From positions 88,258 through 152,257 of the forward strand of contig DATAOC010000029.1 in assembly GCA_036265915.1 (NCBI GenBank): a stretch of DNA of 64,000 nt, read 5' to 3'. The translations under genes and the position numbers were made by a program. The notes below the pieces were generated by a model. That model had not been told where the DNA came from. It did not search any database and worked only from the letters and a program-made list of their open reading frames with translations. Position 1 is the first letter of the stretch, and the number at the start of each line of letters is the position of its first letter. The stretch is from AR12 sp036265915. GTDB taxonomy: Bacteria; Methylomirabilota; Methylomirabilia; Rokubacteriales; CSP1-6. Shown one piece after another: positions 9,190 through 17,414 of the stretch.

Positions 9190-9933
9190 GTGGACGCCCG
9201 GGCGCCCGGCATCCTGTGGCTGCACGGCCTCGGCTCGAGCGCGGACGACTGGAATGCGCAGCTCGCCGCGTTCGCCGGCGACTATCGGCTTCTCCTCGTG
9301 GATCTGCCCGGCCACGGACGGTCGTCCATTCCGCGCGGCCGCCCGACCGTGGAGGCGATGGCCGATCGCGTCGCGGCACTCCTCGACGACGTTGCGGAGC
9401 CGCCGGCGCACGTGGTCGGCCTGTCCCTGGGCGGTTGCGTCGGCCTGGCGCTCGCGCTGCGCCACCCCGCCCGCGTGCGATCGCTCACGCTCGTGAACGC
9501 CTTTGCCGTTCTCCGGCCTGCCGACACCGGCGCGGCGCTCCGGATGCTCCTCCGCGGCGCGCTCCTGGCCCTGGCGCCGATGAGCGCGGTCGGGCGGTTC
9601 GTGGCCGCCACGGCGTTCCCGCACCCGGAGCAGGCGGCACTGCGCCGGGCGGCCGCCGCCAGCCTGGCGCGCACTCCGCGCCGCGCGTACGTCGCTTCGG
9701 TGAGGGCGCTGGCTCGCTTCGACGCGCGCCCCTCGCTGGCGCGGCTACGGTGTCCCACGATGGTGGTCGCGGGTGCGGACGATCGAACGATCGCGCTCGC
9801 CGCCAAGGACGCGCTCGCGCACGGCATCGCCGGAGCGCGCTGGGTCGTCGTCCCCGGGTCCGGTCACGTGACGAGCGTCGACCGCGCCGACGAGTTCAAT
9901 GCCGTGCTGCGGGAGTTCATCGCCGCGCACTGA
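9190..9933 (+). CDS. Alpha/beta-hydrolase (N-terminus apparently frameshifted)
   Basis: A 247-residue alpha/beta-hydrolase: oxyanion loop ILWLHGLGSSADDW, DLPGHGRS, nucleophile elbow GLSLGGC, acid loop VAGADDRT, and the catalytic histidine in PGSGHVTSVD. GTG 9190 is the only start in the open frame, but the frame is open back to 9145 and encodes EFDVYYERRG, a typical N-terminus of this family. A GTG at 9132, with an AGGA site 7 nt before it, reads in frame through ATG 9144 (MPVQ) and joins EFDVYY if one G of the GGG at 9155-9157 is removed. The gene therefore probably begins at 9132 and carries a 1-nt insertion, either a real mutation or a sequence error. Substrate unknown. Confidence 0.82.
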   Translation: MDARAPGILWLHGLGSSADDWNAQLAAFAGDYRLLLVDLPGHGRSSIPRGRPTVEAMADRVAALLDDVAEPPAHVVGLSLGGCVGLALALRHPARVRSLTLVNAFAVLRPADTGAALRMLLRGALLALAPMSAVGRFVAATAFPHPEQAALRRAAAASLARTPRRAYVASVRALARFDARPSLARLRCPTMVVAGADDRTIALAAKDALAHGIAGARWVVVPGSGHVTSVDRADEFNAVLREFIAAH

Positions 9934-9940
9934 GCCGGGC

Positions 9941-9946
9941 TACAAT
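9941..9946 (+). promoter_or_regulatory. -10 box (TACAAT) of the EamA transporter gene
   Basis: TACAAT lies 8 nt before ATG 9955 without a Shine-Dalgarno sequence; a leaderless or near-leaderless start is likely. Confidence 0.45.
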
Positions 9947-9954
9947 CGCGCGCC

Positions 9955-10821
9955 ATGTGGCTGCTGCTGGCGCTCGCCGCCGCGCTCTTTCAGGTCCTGC
10001 GCAACACGTCGATGAAGCGCCTCGGGCACGCGCTCGACGAGTACATCAACGTATGGGGCCGCTTCACGTTCTTGCTGCCGTTCGCGCTCGCGACCTGCCT
10101 CGTCACCGGCGTTCCGGCGCTGAAGCCGGGCTTCTGGGGCTGGTGCCTCGCCTTCGGCGTGTGCCAGACGCTGTCCACGCTCGCGCTGTCGAAAGCGCTG
10201 AAGCTCTCGGCGATCTCGCTGGTCACCGCGCTGTGGAAGATCAGCCTGCTCATCCTGCTCGGGCTGGCGTGGGTGACCATCGGCGAGCATCCGAGCCCGC
10301 TCGGGATCGCCGGTGTCCTGCTCAGCGCGGCGGGTGTGTACCTGCTCAACATCCAGCGCGCGCGTGTGTCGCCGTGGGCGCCGCTGGCCGTGCTCTTCAC
10401 CGATCGCGGCCAGCGGTACACGCTGCTCGCCGCCGTCTTTTACGCGCCGAGCGTGATCACCATCAAGCAGGCCATCCTTGCGTCGAACGCCGCCATGGGG
10501 ACCTTCGGCGGCTATCTCGTGGCCAGCGTGCTGATGAGCGTGCTCGCGGCGCGGACCTCCGCGTCGCACTTCCGTGCCGTGCCACGCCACTGGAAAGAGT
10601 TCGTGGCGCTGGGTCTGTTCGCGGCACTGACGACGATCCTGCAGGGCAAGGCGTACACGCTCACGCTGTCCTCGTACGTGGAGGCGGTGAAGCAGGTCGA
10701 GATCCTGTTCGCGATGGGCATCGGCGTGGCCGTGTTCGGCGAGGCGCAGCGGGTCCGGGAGTCGGCGCTGGGCGCCGTGGTGATGCTCGTTGGCATGGTT
10801 CTGCTGGCGCTGGCGGCGTGA
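9955..10821 (+). CDS. EamA/DMT-superfamily transporter
   Basis: A 288-residue integral membrane protein with about ten hydrophobic segments, which is the size and repeat layout of two EamA domains (segments run from MWLLLALAAALF at the N-terminus to AVVMLVGMVLLALAA at the C-terminus). A lysine-bearing helix (ALSKALKLSAIS) and the second-half counterpart ILQGKAYTLT are typical of the fold. Such proteins export or import small metabolites, often amino acids or nucleosides. Monocistronic by spacing. A second, unrelated EamA protein occurs at 16511-17392. Confidence 0.85.
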   Translation: MWLLLALAAALFQVLRNTSMKRLGHALDEYINVWGRFTFLLPFALATCLVTGVPALKPGFWGWCLAFGVCQTLSTLALSKALKLSAISLVTALWKISLLILLGLAWVTIGEHPSPLGIAGVLLSAAGVYLLNIQRARVSPWAPLAVLFTDRGQRYTLLAAVFYAPSVITIKQAILASNAAMGTFGGYLVASVLMSVLAARTSASHFRAVPRHWKEFVALGLFAALTTILQGKAYTLTLSSYVEAVKQVEILFAMGIGVAVFGEAQRVRESALGAVVMLVGMVLLALAA

Positions 10822-10902
10822 GCCGGCCCTCCCTCCGGAGCGATCGGTAAACGCTCTCGCTGGCAGTTTCCTTGCTCGGATAGACCGCGAGGAGGGAACG
10901 CA

Positions 10903-11448
10903 ATGATTTCACGTCTCGGAGTGATCGTTTCGGGGGTCGCGCTGCTGGCGGCCGCCGGCTGCAGTGCCACCACCACCACGGATGCGGGGGCGGCGCACGG
11001 TGTCTACGGGTCGTCCCCGTCGAACTCCTTCGAGGGTACGGTGGCGCGTGTCGATGCGCCGCAGCGCGTCGTCGTGCTGAGCGACGGCCGGATGTATCAG
11101 GTGCCCGCTGACTCGATGGTGTACGTGAATGGCCAGCCGGTGGCCTACACGAGCGTGCAGCCGGGTACGCGGGTCGTGATGCCGAACGCGCAGCTCGTCG
11201 AGCTGCGGGACGGGCGGTACATGCTCGTGCAGCAGCCGGCGGGCGTGACGACGACGACGCCGGCGGTGCGACAGACCGTGCAGGGTCAGGTGGTCGACGT
11301 GGATCGCGACGAGATCAAGATCCGCACGCCGAACGACCGGTTCGAGGTCCCGATGCGCGGTGCCAAGCAGACCGGTATCCGGAAGGGTGACAACGTGACG
11401 ATCGACTTCACGTTCACGCCGGCCGTGCCGGCTGCCCTGCCTCGGTAA
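10903..11448 (+). CDS. Probable lipoprotein with OB/SH3-like beta domains
   Basis: A 181-residue exported protein. The N-terminus has a signal peptide ending in LLAAAGC, a relaxed lipobox with lipidation candidate C20. The rest is beta-rich, with two similar modules: FEGTVARVDAPQRVVVLSDGRMYQVP (about 41-66) and VQGQVVDVDRDEIKIRTPNDRFEVP, each reading as a small barrel of the DUF1344/OB-like kind. A poly-Thr stretch lies in the linker. A GAGGAGG ribosome site sits 8 nt before ATG 10903. Function unknown; likely periplasmic, tethered to a membrane. In the 81-nt gap upstream I see no clear promoter. Confidence 0.7.
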   Translation: MISRLGVIVSGVALLAAAGCSATTTTDAGAAHGVYGSSPSNSFEGTVARVDAPQRVVVLSDGRMYQVPADSMVYVNGQPVAYTSVQPGTRVVMPNAQLVELRDGRYMLVQQPAGVTTTTPAVRQTVQGQVVDVDRDEIKIRTPNDRFEVPMRGAKQTGIRKGDNVTIDFTFTPAVPAALPR

Positions 11449-11469
11449 GCTCCGGCGCAGGGGGACGGT

Positions 11470-11491
11470 GGGGGGCGCGGGCGCGCCTCCC
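11470..11491. terminator. GC-rich hairpin between convergent genes
   Basis: GGGGGGCGCG (11470-11479) can pair with CGCGCCTCCC (11482-11491) with one G-U pair and a minimal loop. It sits between the lipoprotein gene and the convergent cNMP-binding gene, and has no T-tract on either side, so it is only a possible bidirectional terminator. Confidence 0.3.
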
Positions 11492-11502
11492 ATCGTCGTG
11501 CC

Positions 11503-12009
11503 TCAGCCGAGCGCCTGCTCTGCCTGCCGCACGCGGCGCGACAGCGTGGCGAGGATGTTCTGCGTCAGCTCGGGCGCCTCGCGCAGCAGCGTGGTGAAGT
11601 CCCGGCGCTTGATGACGAGCAGGCGCATCGGCGTCTCGGCAATGACGCTCGCCGACCGCTCGCCGCCGTCGAGCAGGCTCATCTCCCCGAAGTACGCGCC
11701 GGGCGCCAGCTTCGCGCGCTTGCGTGGCGAGACTTCCACGCGCGCGCTGCCGTCCACGATGAGGTAGAACTCGTTGCCGGGCTGGCCGGCGCGGGCGAGC
11801 ACGGTGCCGGCGGGAACCTCGATGACGTCGGTGATACGAGCGACGGCCTTGAGCTGCCGCCGAGAGCACTCGGCCAGGAGCGGCACCGCCTCCAGCCGCG
11901 CGATCTTGTCGTCCTGGCTGACGCGACCGCTGAAGAACCGCGCGCCCGGCGCGGCCGCGCGCAGGCTCTCCGGAATCGAGCCGTCGAGGATCCGGCTGAT
12001 CAGCTCCAT
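11503..12009 (-). CDS. Cyclic-nucleotide-binding domain protein
   Basis: A 168-residue protein consisting of one CRP/cAMP-binding beta-barrel with the signature GNEFYLIVDGSARV and the phosphate-binding cassette FGEMSLLDGGERSASV, ending in a helix (LATLSRRVRQAEQ). It has no C-terminal helix-turn-helix, so it is not a CRP-type DNA-binding regulator; it is more like a stand-alone sensor or regulatory subunit. The arginine of the cassette (ERSAS) is present, consistent with nucleotide binding. Its stop faces the lipoprotein gene. It lies 15 nt downstream of the MlaC-like gene on the same strand and may be co-transcribed with it. Confidence 0.85.
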   Translation of the reverse strand: MELISRILDGSIPESLRAAAPGARFFSGRVSQDDKIARLEAVPLLAECSRRQLKAVARITDVIEVPAGTVLARAGQPGNEFYLIVDGSARVEVSPRKRAKLAPGAYFGEMSLLDGGERSASVIAETPMRLLVIKRRDFTTLLREAPELTQNILATLSRRVRQAEQALG

Positions 12010-12024
12010 CGAACCGTCATGCTA

Positions 12025-12630
12025 CTACGGTTCGAGCGAGTCCACCTTGGCGCGAAGCTTGGTCACCATGTCGCCGTACGGGGCGTTCTGCAGCATCCGC
12101 GCAAACTGCGCCCGGTACGACGAGACGAGGCTCGACCCCATGGCGCGAACGTCCCAGACGCGCCAGCGTGCGTCGCCACAGCGCACCACCGCGAGATCGA
12201 CGGGTACGTGCGAGCCGTCGCGCAGCACGACCCTGGTGTGCACGATGGCGCGATCGCCGTCCGCGGTGTCGCCGGCCACTACGAGCTTCTCGCCGTCCCA
12301 GCGATCGATGTGGCGCAGGAACGCGCGATCCAGGAGGTCCGTGAACAGCGCCACGAAGGCCCGCCGCTCGCTGTCCGAGCGCGCGTCCCAGTGGGGGCCG
12401 AGCGTGCGCCGGCCCGTCTCGCTGAAGTCGATGGCGTCCTCGGCCACCCGGCGCACGGCCTGTCGACGCGCGCGCTCCCGCCCGGGCGCACGCAGCTGAG
12501 GGTCGGCGAGAACCGCGAGGATGCGCTCTGCCTGAACGTTGATCTCGTCGGCCGCCTCACCGGCGTGCGACGACACGGGCATCGCGAGCAGCAGCAGCGC
12601 CCCGGCGATTGTCCTGAGAATCATCCGCAT
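12025..12630 (-). CDS. MlaC/Ttg2D-family phospholipid-binding periplasmic protein
   Basis: A 201-residue protein with a cleavable signal peptide (ILRTIAGALLLLAMPVSSHA) followed by the MlaC domain: helices with AIDFSETGRRTLGPHW, FVALFTDLLDRAFLRHID, and the strand region VHTRVVLRDGSHVPVDLAVV then WRVWDVRAMGSSLVSSYRAQF. MlaC proteins shuttle phospholipids between outer and inner membranes for the MlaFEDB complex. None of the other mla genes is here, so this may be an orphan paralogue. ATG 12630 has a GGAGGT site upstream. The companion gene downstream on the same strand is the cNMP-binding protein. Confidence 0.85.
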   Translation of the reverse strand: MRMILRTIAGALLLLAMPVSSHAGEAADEINVQAERILAVLADPQLRAPGRERARRQAVRRVAEDAIDFSETGRRTLGPHWDARSDSERRAFVALFTDLLDRAFLRHIDRWDGEKLVVAGDTADGDRAIVHTRVVLRDGSHVPVDLAVVRCGDARWRVWDVRAMGSSLVSSYRAQFARMLQNAPYGDMVTKLRAKVDSLEP

Positions 12631-12784
12631 GGCTGACCTCCATGCGGAGCAAGGTGCAAGGGCAGTGCCGCACCTGCATTTCGCGGGGATCCGACCGACG
12701 AAAGGGCAAACGATTTCCGTGTGCGTTGACGGGCAGGGCGCGATCGGGCAATGCGACGGTACGGGCGTTGCACCGACGGAGCGC

Positions 12785-13429
12785 ATGAACCATGTCGCCG
12801 TCGCCCTCTTCGCCAGCGCCGCGCACGTTCCTGCCGTCGTCGACGAGCTGCTCGCGCGCGGTATCGACCGCGACGCGGTGAGCGTCGTGTCCCGGACGTC
12901 CGAGGCGCAGATCGCGGAGAGCGCGATCGCCGAGAGCGAGACGGATGCCGACCGGGCCAGCGGTGTCGCCGCCGGCGCGGGCGCTGGCGCGGCGGTCGGG
13001 GGTCTCGGCGGCCTGTTGCTGGGGCTGGGCGCGCTCGCCGTGCCGGGGATTGGTCCTGTCCTCGCCGCCGGTCCGGTGGCCGCCGCGCTCGCGGGCGCGG
13101 GGCTCGGCGCCGCGGCCGGAGGAGTCGTTGGCTCGCTCACCGGGCTCGGGATCGCCGAGGACGATGCCCGGCTCTACGCCGAGGCCCTGCGCCGCGGCGG
13201 CACCCTCGTCGCCGTTCGGGGCGACGAGGCGCAGGCCGGGATGGCAGCCGAGGTCATGGCCGCTCGCGGCGCCGAGGACGTGAAGGAGCACGCCGAGCGG
13301 TGGCGCTCGGCCGGATGGCCGGGCTTCGACCCCGCCGCCGATCCGTGGACCGATGCCATGCTCCGCGAGGGCGGCCTGGGCATCGATCGGGGGCCGTCCG
13401 CGCCCCCCATTGACAGGCTCGCCGGCTGA
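12785..13429 (+). CDS. YflT-like general-stress protein with glycine-rich hydrophobic core
   Basis: A 214-residue protein. The N-terminal 45 residues (MNHVAVALFASAAHVPAVVDELLARG) form a small alpha/beta module like the YflT/GS17M heat-induced domain. It is followed by a long Gly/Ala stretch (about 60-125) that could insert in or pack against a membrane as a glycine zipper. A second alpha/beta module (GGTLVAVRGDEAQAGMAAEVMAARG) follows, then a hydrophilic tail. Start ATG 12785 has a modest GGAG site; the longer open frame upstream overlaps the divergent mlaC-like gene. Probably stress-related; no direct evidence of function. Confidence 0.65.
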   Translation: MNHVAVALFASAAHVPAVVDELLARGIDRDAVSVVSRTSEAQIAESAIAESETDADRASGVAAGAGAGAAVGGLGGLLLGLGALAVPGIGPVLAAGPVAAALAGAGLGAAAGGVVGSLTGLGIAEDDARLYAEALRRGGTLVAVRGDEAQAGMAAEVMAARGAEDVKEHAERWRSAGWPGFDPAADPWTDAMLREGGLGIDRGPSAPPIDRLAG

Positions 13430-13498
13430 GTCGATAGTCCTCGGGCCATCTGTTTCCGGGTTCCGGCCCCCGCGACCGGCTCTGATTTGGAGATCCCG

Positions 13499-14440
13499 AT
13501 GTCGACATCCAGCCTCGCCCTCGTCTGCGCACTGCTCGCGACTGCCGTCCCATCCGTGACGCTCGCCGAACCGACCAGAGCGGGCCTCGTGACCACGCTC
13601 GAAGGGACGGTCACGGCGAGCAGTCTCGCGGCGGCGCAGTCGCGCCCGCTGAAGTTCCGCGACGACGTCTTCGTGAACGACCGCATCGTCACCGGTGATC
13701 GCTCGATCGCCCGGATGCTGCTCGGCGGCAGAGCGGTCGTGACCGTGCGCGAGCGCTCGGCGCTGACCATCACCGAGTTGCCGGGCAAGTCGACGATTGC
13801 CCTGGACAGCGGCAAGATCGCGGTCGCCGTCGCACATGAACGGATGAAGCCCGGTGACGAGATCGAGGTCCGGACGCCGAACGCGGTCGCCGGGGTGCGT
13901 GGAACGGTATTCGTGGTCGAGGTCGTGCGCTCGACGGCGGCCCTCGAGGCGGACGCGACGCCGACGACGTGGCTCTATGGATTTGCGGGACAGGTGGTCG
14001 TCAACGCCGACAACCGGCTGTACACGGTCGGCGCCAACACGATCTTCAGCCGGATCGGCAACCAGCTTCCCGTCCAGGGAGCCTTGACCCTGGATCTGCG
14101 ACAGCGCGCCGAGGCCGGATTGCGGACGCGGGTGCCGATCGTCGGAGGCGAGGGCCAGCAGGCGACGAACGAGGCTGCGATGAACGCCACCGTCGCGGCG
14201 TTCGGTGGATCGATGGCAGCGTTTGGTCGCGAAACACCGCGGCAGGTCGACTTCAACCAGCCCCTGACGGCGCCCGTCCTGCCGGGCGGTGTGAGCACCA
14301 TTGCGGCCCCCGTCGTCAGCTCACCACCTGTCGCGCCTGCCCCGCCGCCGCACGAATACTGTCCGCCGAAGACGTACTCTCGGTGGCATTACCGGGTCGA
14401 GGAGCGGTGGCGACCAGCGGGATCGCGCCCGGGACAGTAG
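13499..14440 (+). CDS. FecR-domain secreted protein
   Basis: This 313-residue protein has a signal peptide (SLALVCALLATAVPSVTLA) and a FecR domain: FVNDRIVTGDRSIARMLL, AVVTVRERSALTI, then EIEVRTPNAVAGVRGTVFVVEV, the diagnostic RTPxAxAGVRGT strand. The C-terminal third is low-complexity and Pro/Ala-rich. It is not a sigma-factor regulator of the iron-uptake type, because there is no transmembrane helix and no adjacent ECF sigma gene. ATG 13499 has GGAG 7 nt upstream. It converges on the TPR/beta-barrel gene. FecR and TPR proteins are often neighbours in surface or exopolysaccharide-type loci; that functional link is inference. Confidence 0.82.
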   Translation: MSTSSLALVCALLATAVPSVTLAEPTRAGLVTTLEGTVTASSLAAAQSRPLKFRDDVFVNDRIVTGDRSIARMLLGGRAVVTVRERSALTITELPGKSTIALDSGKIAVAVAHERMKPGDEIEVRTPNAVAGVRGTVFVVEVVRSTAALEADATPTTWLYGFAGQVVVNADNRLYTVGANTIFSRIGNQLPVQGALTLDLRQRAEAGLRTRVPIVGGEGQQATNEAAMNATVAAFGGSMAAFGRETPRQVDFNQPLTAPVLPGGVSTIAAPVVSSPPVAPAPPPHEYCPPKTYSRWHYRVEERWRPAGSRPGQ

Positions 14441-14482
14441 CTCGGGGGTGGCCTGCGGTCGACGCGGCCGGCAGCGACGCGG

Positions 14483-16069
14483 CTAGTACGCCCAGGAAAG
14501 CGTGAGGGAGTAGACGTTCCGGGTGTACTGGAAGATCTCCAGATTCGACTTTGCGATCGTGTTCTGATACGAGCCCGAGAGCGTCATGCGCGTCGTGTTG
14601 CCCCAGAGGCTCGGTCCCGCGAACGGCAGCTCGATGCGCACGGTGTTGTTCAGCTCCTCGTCGTAGCGCGAGCGCCGACCCGGCGCGTACGTCGGCAGGA
14701 TGGTGTTGCGATACAGGTAGTCGCGCAGATGCGCGTCGAAATCGTACGCGAGCCGGATGCCGTACCACGGCAGCGTGTACTGCGCGCCGAGCAGGAACCG
14801 GTGGCCCTCGTAGCTGTAGTTGCGTCCCTGGGCGTCCTCGACGTCGAACTGGTAACCGCCCTTGATGAAGTGGCGGTCCTGCGCGAACCGTAGCAGGTGC
14901 AGGACCCCGACCATGTAATTGTCCGCGTCGCGGAACTCCTCGGCGATCGGGCGCGGATTGTCCTCGAAGAATTCCTTGTTCTGGTACCTGAAGAAGGCCT
15001 GCGTGAGGTGCCGCTCGCTCTCCACGAGGAGGGCAGACAGGGTCGCCGTGTTCCGGCGCAGGAACTCCGTCTCTCTGAGGTACAGCATGTCCCAGGCGTA
15101 CTGGAGGCTCGCCTGGGCCGGCATGTTGAACAGCGCGGTCTTGTAGGTCAGGCTGCCGTTCACCATGTGGTCGGTGATGTTGAACGACGGCAGCTCGTTG
15201 TTGTAGACGCCGAAGAACGAGTAGCCGAACGCCGACTCCCATGTCTCCGTCTGCCACCAGATGTAATTGAACTGCGCGCCGAACAGCTCGCCGATGGAGT
15301 CGAAGCGCTTGTCGCGCAGCTGCGGAACCAGCGGCTCCCGCGAGTTCGGTCCCGGGCGCACGATCACGTTGTCGTCGTACAGGAACCCCAGGCGTACCTC
15401 GGCGCTCAGCCGACGGCCCTGCTCGGCGGCGGCGCGGATGGTGTCGCGCAGGCGCTCGGCCGGGCCGGTGAGCGCCGAGCCCGGCGCCAGCCGCAACGCC
15501 TGCTCCACCTCGGCCGAGGCCTGCGCGGGCAGTCCGAGGACGGCGAGCGACAGGCCGGTGTAGAAGCGCGTCAGCTGCTGCAGCTGCGGGTCCGCCGTGC
15601 GTCCGGCCCGAAACGCGTTCAGCGCGCCGCGATAGTCCTTCGCGCGATAGCGGGTGAAGCCGACGTAGTAGCCGAGGCCGTCGATGGTCGGGTCGGCGGC
15701 GAACACTCGCTCCAGGAGCGGGGCGGCCTCGTCGTATTGCTGCTGCGCGAAGTACGCCAGCCCGAGCTGGAACGTGATGGACGGGTCGGTGGGGCTCTTC
15801 TGCTGCGCGCGCCGGAGGAAGGGCACCGCGTCGGCCGGCCGGCGCAGCGCCATGTTCACGACGCCGGCGTAGTACAGCGCCTCGACGTGATCCGGCTCGC
15901 GCTTCAGCGCCTCCTGGAGGTTTCGGAGCGCGTCGTCGTACCGCTTGTCGTCGAAGTCGATGATGGCCTGCGCGACGTACACGTCGGCTTCGGTGGTCTG
16001 CGCGTGAGCCGGGGCGACGAGCGACAGCAGCAGGAGGCCGCACAGCAGCCATGCGGTCGGGAATCGCAC
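14483..16069 (-). CDS. TPR-domain outer-membrane beta-barrel protein
   Basis: A 528-residue protein beginning with GTG 16069. It has a signal peptide (LLCGLLLLSLVAPAHA), then four to five TPR motifs (about 25-200: YDDALRNLQEALKREPDHVEALYYAG, PADAVPFLRRAQQKSP, YDEAAPLLERVFAADP and so on). From about residue 230 onward comes a run of alternating amphipathic strands rich in Tyr/Trp (RLSAEVRLGFLYDDNVIV to VYSLTLSWAY), ending in an aromatic residue, as in outer-membrane barrels assembled by BamA. This is the layout of surface or export-pore proteins such as those of exopolysaccharide and adhesin systems. It converges with the FecR-domain gene. Specific cargo unknown. Confidence 0.8.
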   Translation of the reverse strand: MRFPTAWLLCGLLLLSLVAPAHAQTTEADVYVAQAIIDFDDKRYDDALRNLQEALKREPDHVEALYYAGVVNMALRRPADAVPFLRRAQQKSPTDPSITFQLGLAYFAQQQYDEAAPLLERVFAADPTIDGLGYYVGFTRYRAKDYRGALNAFRAGRTADPQLQQLTRFYTGLSLAVLGLPAQASAEVEQALRLAPGSALTGPAERLRDTIRAAAEQGRRLSAEVRLGFLYDDNVIVRPGPNSREPLVPQLRDKRFDSIGELFGAQFNYIWWQTETWESAFGYSFFGVYNNELPSFNITDHMVNGSLTYKTALFNMPAQASLQYAWDMLYLRETEFLRRNTATLSALLVESERHLTQAFFRYQNKEFFEDNPRPIAEEFRDADNYMVGVLHLLRFAQDRHFIKGGYQFDVEDAQGRNYSYEGHRFLLGAQYTLPWYGIRLAYDFDAHLRDYLYRNTILPTYAPGRRSRYDEELNNTVRIELPFAGPSLWGNTTRMTLSGSYQNTIAKSNLEIFQYTRNVYSLTLSWAY

Positions 16070-16105
16070 GTTCCCTTATATCAGACGGTGCGGCGGAAAG
16101 GCCAA

Positions 16106-16474
16106 TTACGAGATGTCGGGCCGCTTGCCGTAGGCCGCGCGCACCTCGGTCTTGATGCCGCCCCGCACGTTGAAATCGCCGGTGACCTCGGCCCAGCGGG
16201 GACGGACGGCGGCCACGAGGTCGTCGAGGATGCGATTGGTCACGTCCTCGTGGAAGGCGCCCGCGTCGCGATACGACCACATGTAGAGCTTGACCGACTT
16301 CAGCTCCACCAGATGCTGGTCCGGCACGTAGCGAATGCGGATCGTCGCGAAGTCCGGCTGCCCCGTGATCGGGCACAGGCACGTGAACTCCGGAATGACC
16401 ATGGCGACTTCGTAGTCGCGGTCCGGATGCGGATTGGGGACGGCTTCGAGCGCGCGCGCCGGTTGGCTCGGCAT
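16106..16474 (-). CDS. queF: NADPH-dependent 7-cyano-7-deazaguanine reductase QueF
   Basis: A 122-residue unimodular QueF reducing preQ0 to preQ1 in queuosine synthesis. The catalytic cysteine C34 lies in LCPITGQPDF, with general acid D41 in the same motif; the substrate-binding motif VELKSVKLY (56-64) and H75/E76 in FHEDVTNRI are all present with the family's spacing. No other queuosine genes are adjacent. The start at 16474 is 6 nt after a TATACT box, which implies a leaderless message. Confidence 0.95.
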   Translation of the reverse strand: MPSQPARALEAVPNPHPDRDYEVAMVIPEFTCLCPITGQPDFATIRIRYVPDQHLVELKSVKLYMWSYRDAGAFHEDVTNRILDDLVAAVRPRWAEVTGDFNVRGGIKTEVRAAYGKRPDIS

Positions 16475-16480
16475 GCCGGA

Positions 16481-16486
16481 AGTATA
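16481..16486 (-). promoter_or_regulatory. -10 box (TATACT, minus strand) of queF
   Basis: TATACT on the minus strand is followed by 6 nt and then ATG 16474, with no ribosome site; transcription would begin at the start codon. Confidence 0.5.
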
Positions 16487-16510
16487 CCGGGCGCCGGCGG
16501 CTGCGGCGCG

Positions 16511-17392
16511 TCAGCGCGTGGCGAGCCCCATGCCGATGGCGACGGCGGCCCCGGCCACCAGCAGCGGCCAGGTCAGCGGCTCGCCGGCCATGACCGCCGC
16601 CGCCACCACGCCGAAGAGCGGCTGGGTCAGAAAGAACGGCACCAGGCTGCTCGGCCGGTACCGGCGGAGCAGCCACAGGTTGACGATGAAGTTGAAGCCG
16701 GCGATGAGGACGCCCTGGTAGGCGACCGAGGCCGCCAGGCGCGGACTCCACGTCGTGGGCGTCGCGGTCTCGGTCAGGATCGAGCCGAGCATCAGCAGCG
16801 CCGAGCCGATGGTGGCCTGCGCGAGCAGCAGCTTCACGGGCTCGAGCGCCTGAACGGCGCGCGCGAGATAGACGGTGCGCTCGGCGAGCAGGAAGGCGCT
16901 CACGAACACGATCGCATCGCCCAGCAGCGAGGCGGAGGCGCCGCCGCGCTGGCCGGCGAACAGCACGACGATGCCTCCGTACGCGACGAGCACGCCGGCC
17001 AGCCGCGCGACCGTCAGCCGATCGCCGGGAATCAGGAAGTGCGACAGCACGACCGTGTGCACCGCGTAGAGGTTGAGGATGATGCTCGCGTGTGCCGCGC
17101 TGGTGAGCGCGGTGCCGATGTTCATGGTGGCGATCTGGGCCGTGAAGATCAGCGCCAGCGTGATGAGCGGCCGCCACTCGGCGCGTGGCAACCGCATGCC
17201 GATGAAGCGGCCGGTGAGCCACGCCCACAGCGCGATGGTGGCGCCGCCGACGACGAAGCGCATCCACGCCAGCCGCAGCGGCGGTGCGTCGGCGAGACCG
17301 AGCTTGATGGCCACCGTGTTGGCGCCCCAGAAGAGCGACGCGAGCAGCGCGAGCAGGGCGCCGCGGGAATCGATGGCTCGCCGGTCGCTCAA
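16511..17392 (-). CDS. EamA/DMT-superfamily transporter
   Basis: A 293-residue membrane protein with about ten hydrophobic helices in two EamA repeats (first repeat begins LLALLASLFWGANTVAIKLGL; the second begins LLGDAIVFVSAFLLAERTVYL). Signature elements are FWGANTVAIK and LTQPLFGVVAAAVMAGEPLTW. Likely exports a small metabolite. It is divergently transcribed from the YchF-like GTPase gene with only 22 nt between start codons, so their promoters overlap into each other's coding regions. Confidence 0.88.
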   Translation of the reverse strand: MSDRRAIDSRGALLALLASLFWGANTVAIKLGLADAPPLRLAWMRFVVGGATIALWAWLTGRFIGMRLPRAEWRPLITLALIFTAQIATMNIGTALTSAAHASIILNLYAVHTVVLSHFLIPGDRLTVARLAGVLVAYGGIVVLFAGQRGGASASLLGDAIVFVSAFLLAERTVYLARAVQALEPVKLLLAQATIGSALLMLGSILTETATPTTWSPRLAASVAYQGVLIAGFNFIVNLWLLRRYRPSSLVPFFLTQPLFGVVAAAVMAGEPLTWPLLVAGAAVAIGMGLATR

Positions 17393-17402
17393 GGCGGTCC
17401 AC

Positions 17403-17408
17403 TATAAT
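17403..17408 (+). promoter_or_regulatory. Consensus -10 box (TATAAT) of the YchF-like gene
   Basis: A perfect TATAAT ends 6 nt before ATG 17415. The predicted +1 is the start codon itself. The -35 region, inside the divergent gene, is not a good match. Confidence 0.5.
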
Positions 17409-17414
17409 CGAGGA

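Noticed and set aside
11470..11491. Strong intrinsic terminator between convergent genes
   Set aside because: The hairpin is stable but lacks a T-tract on either strand; listed only at low confidence.
16511..17392. EamA gene and YchF-like gene as one operon
   Set aside because: They are divergent, with 22 nt between start codons.
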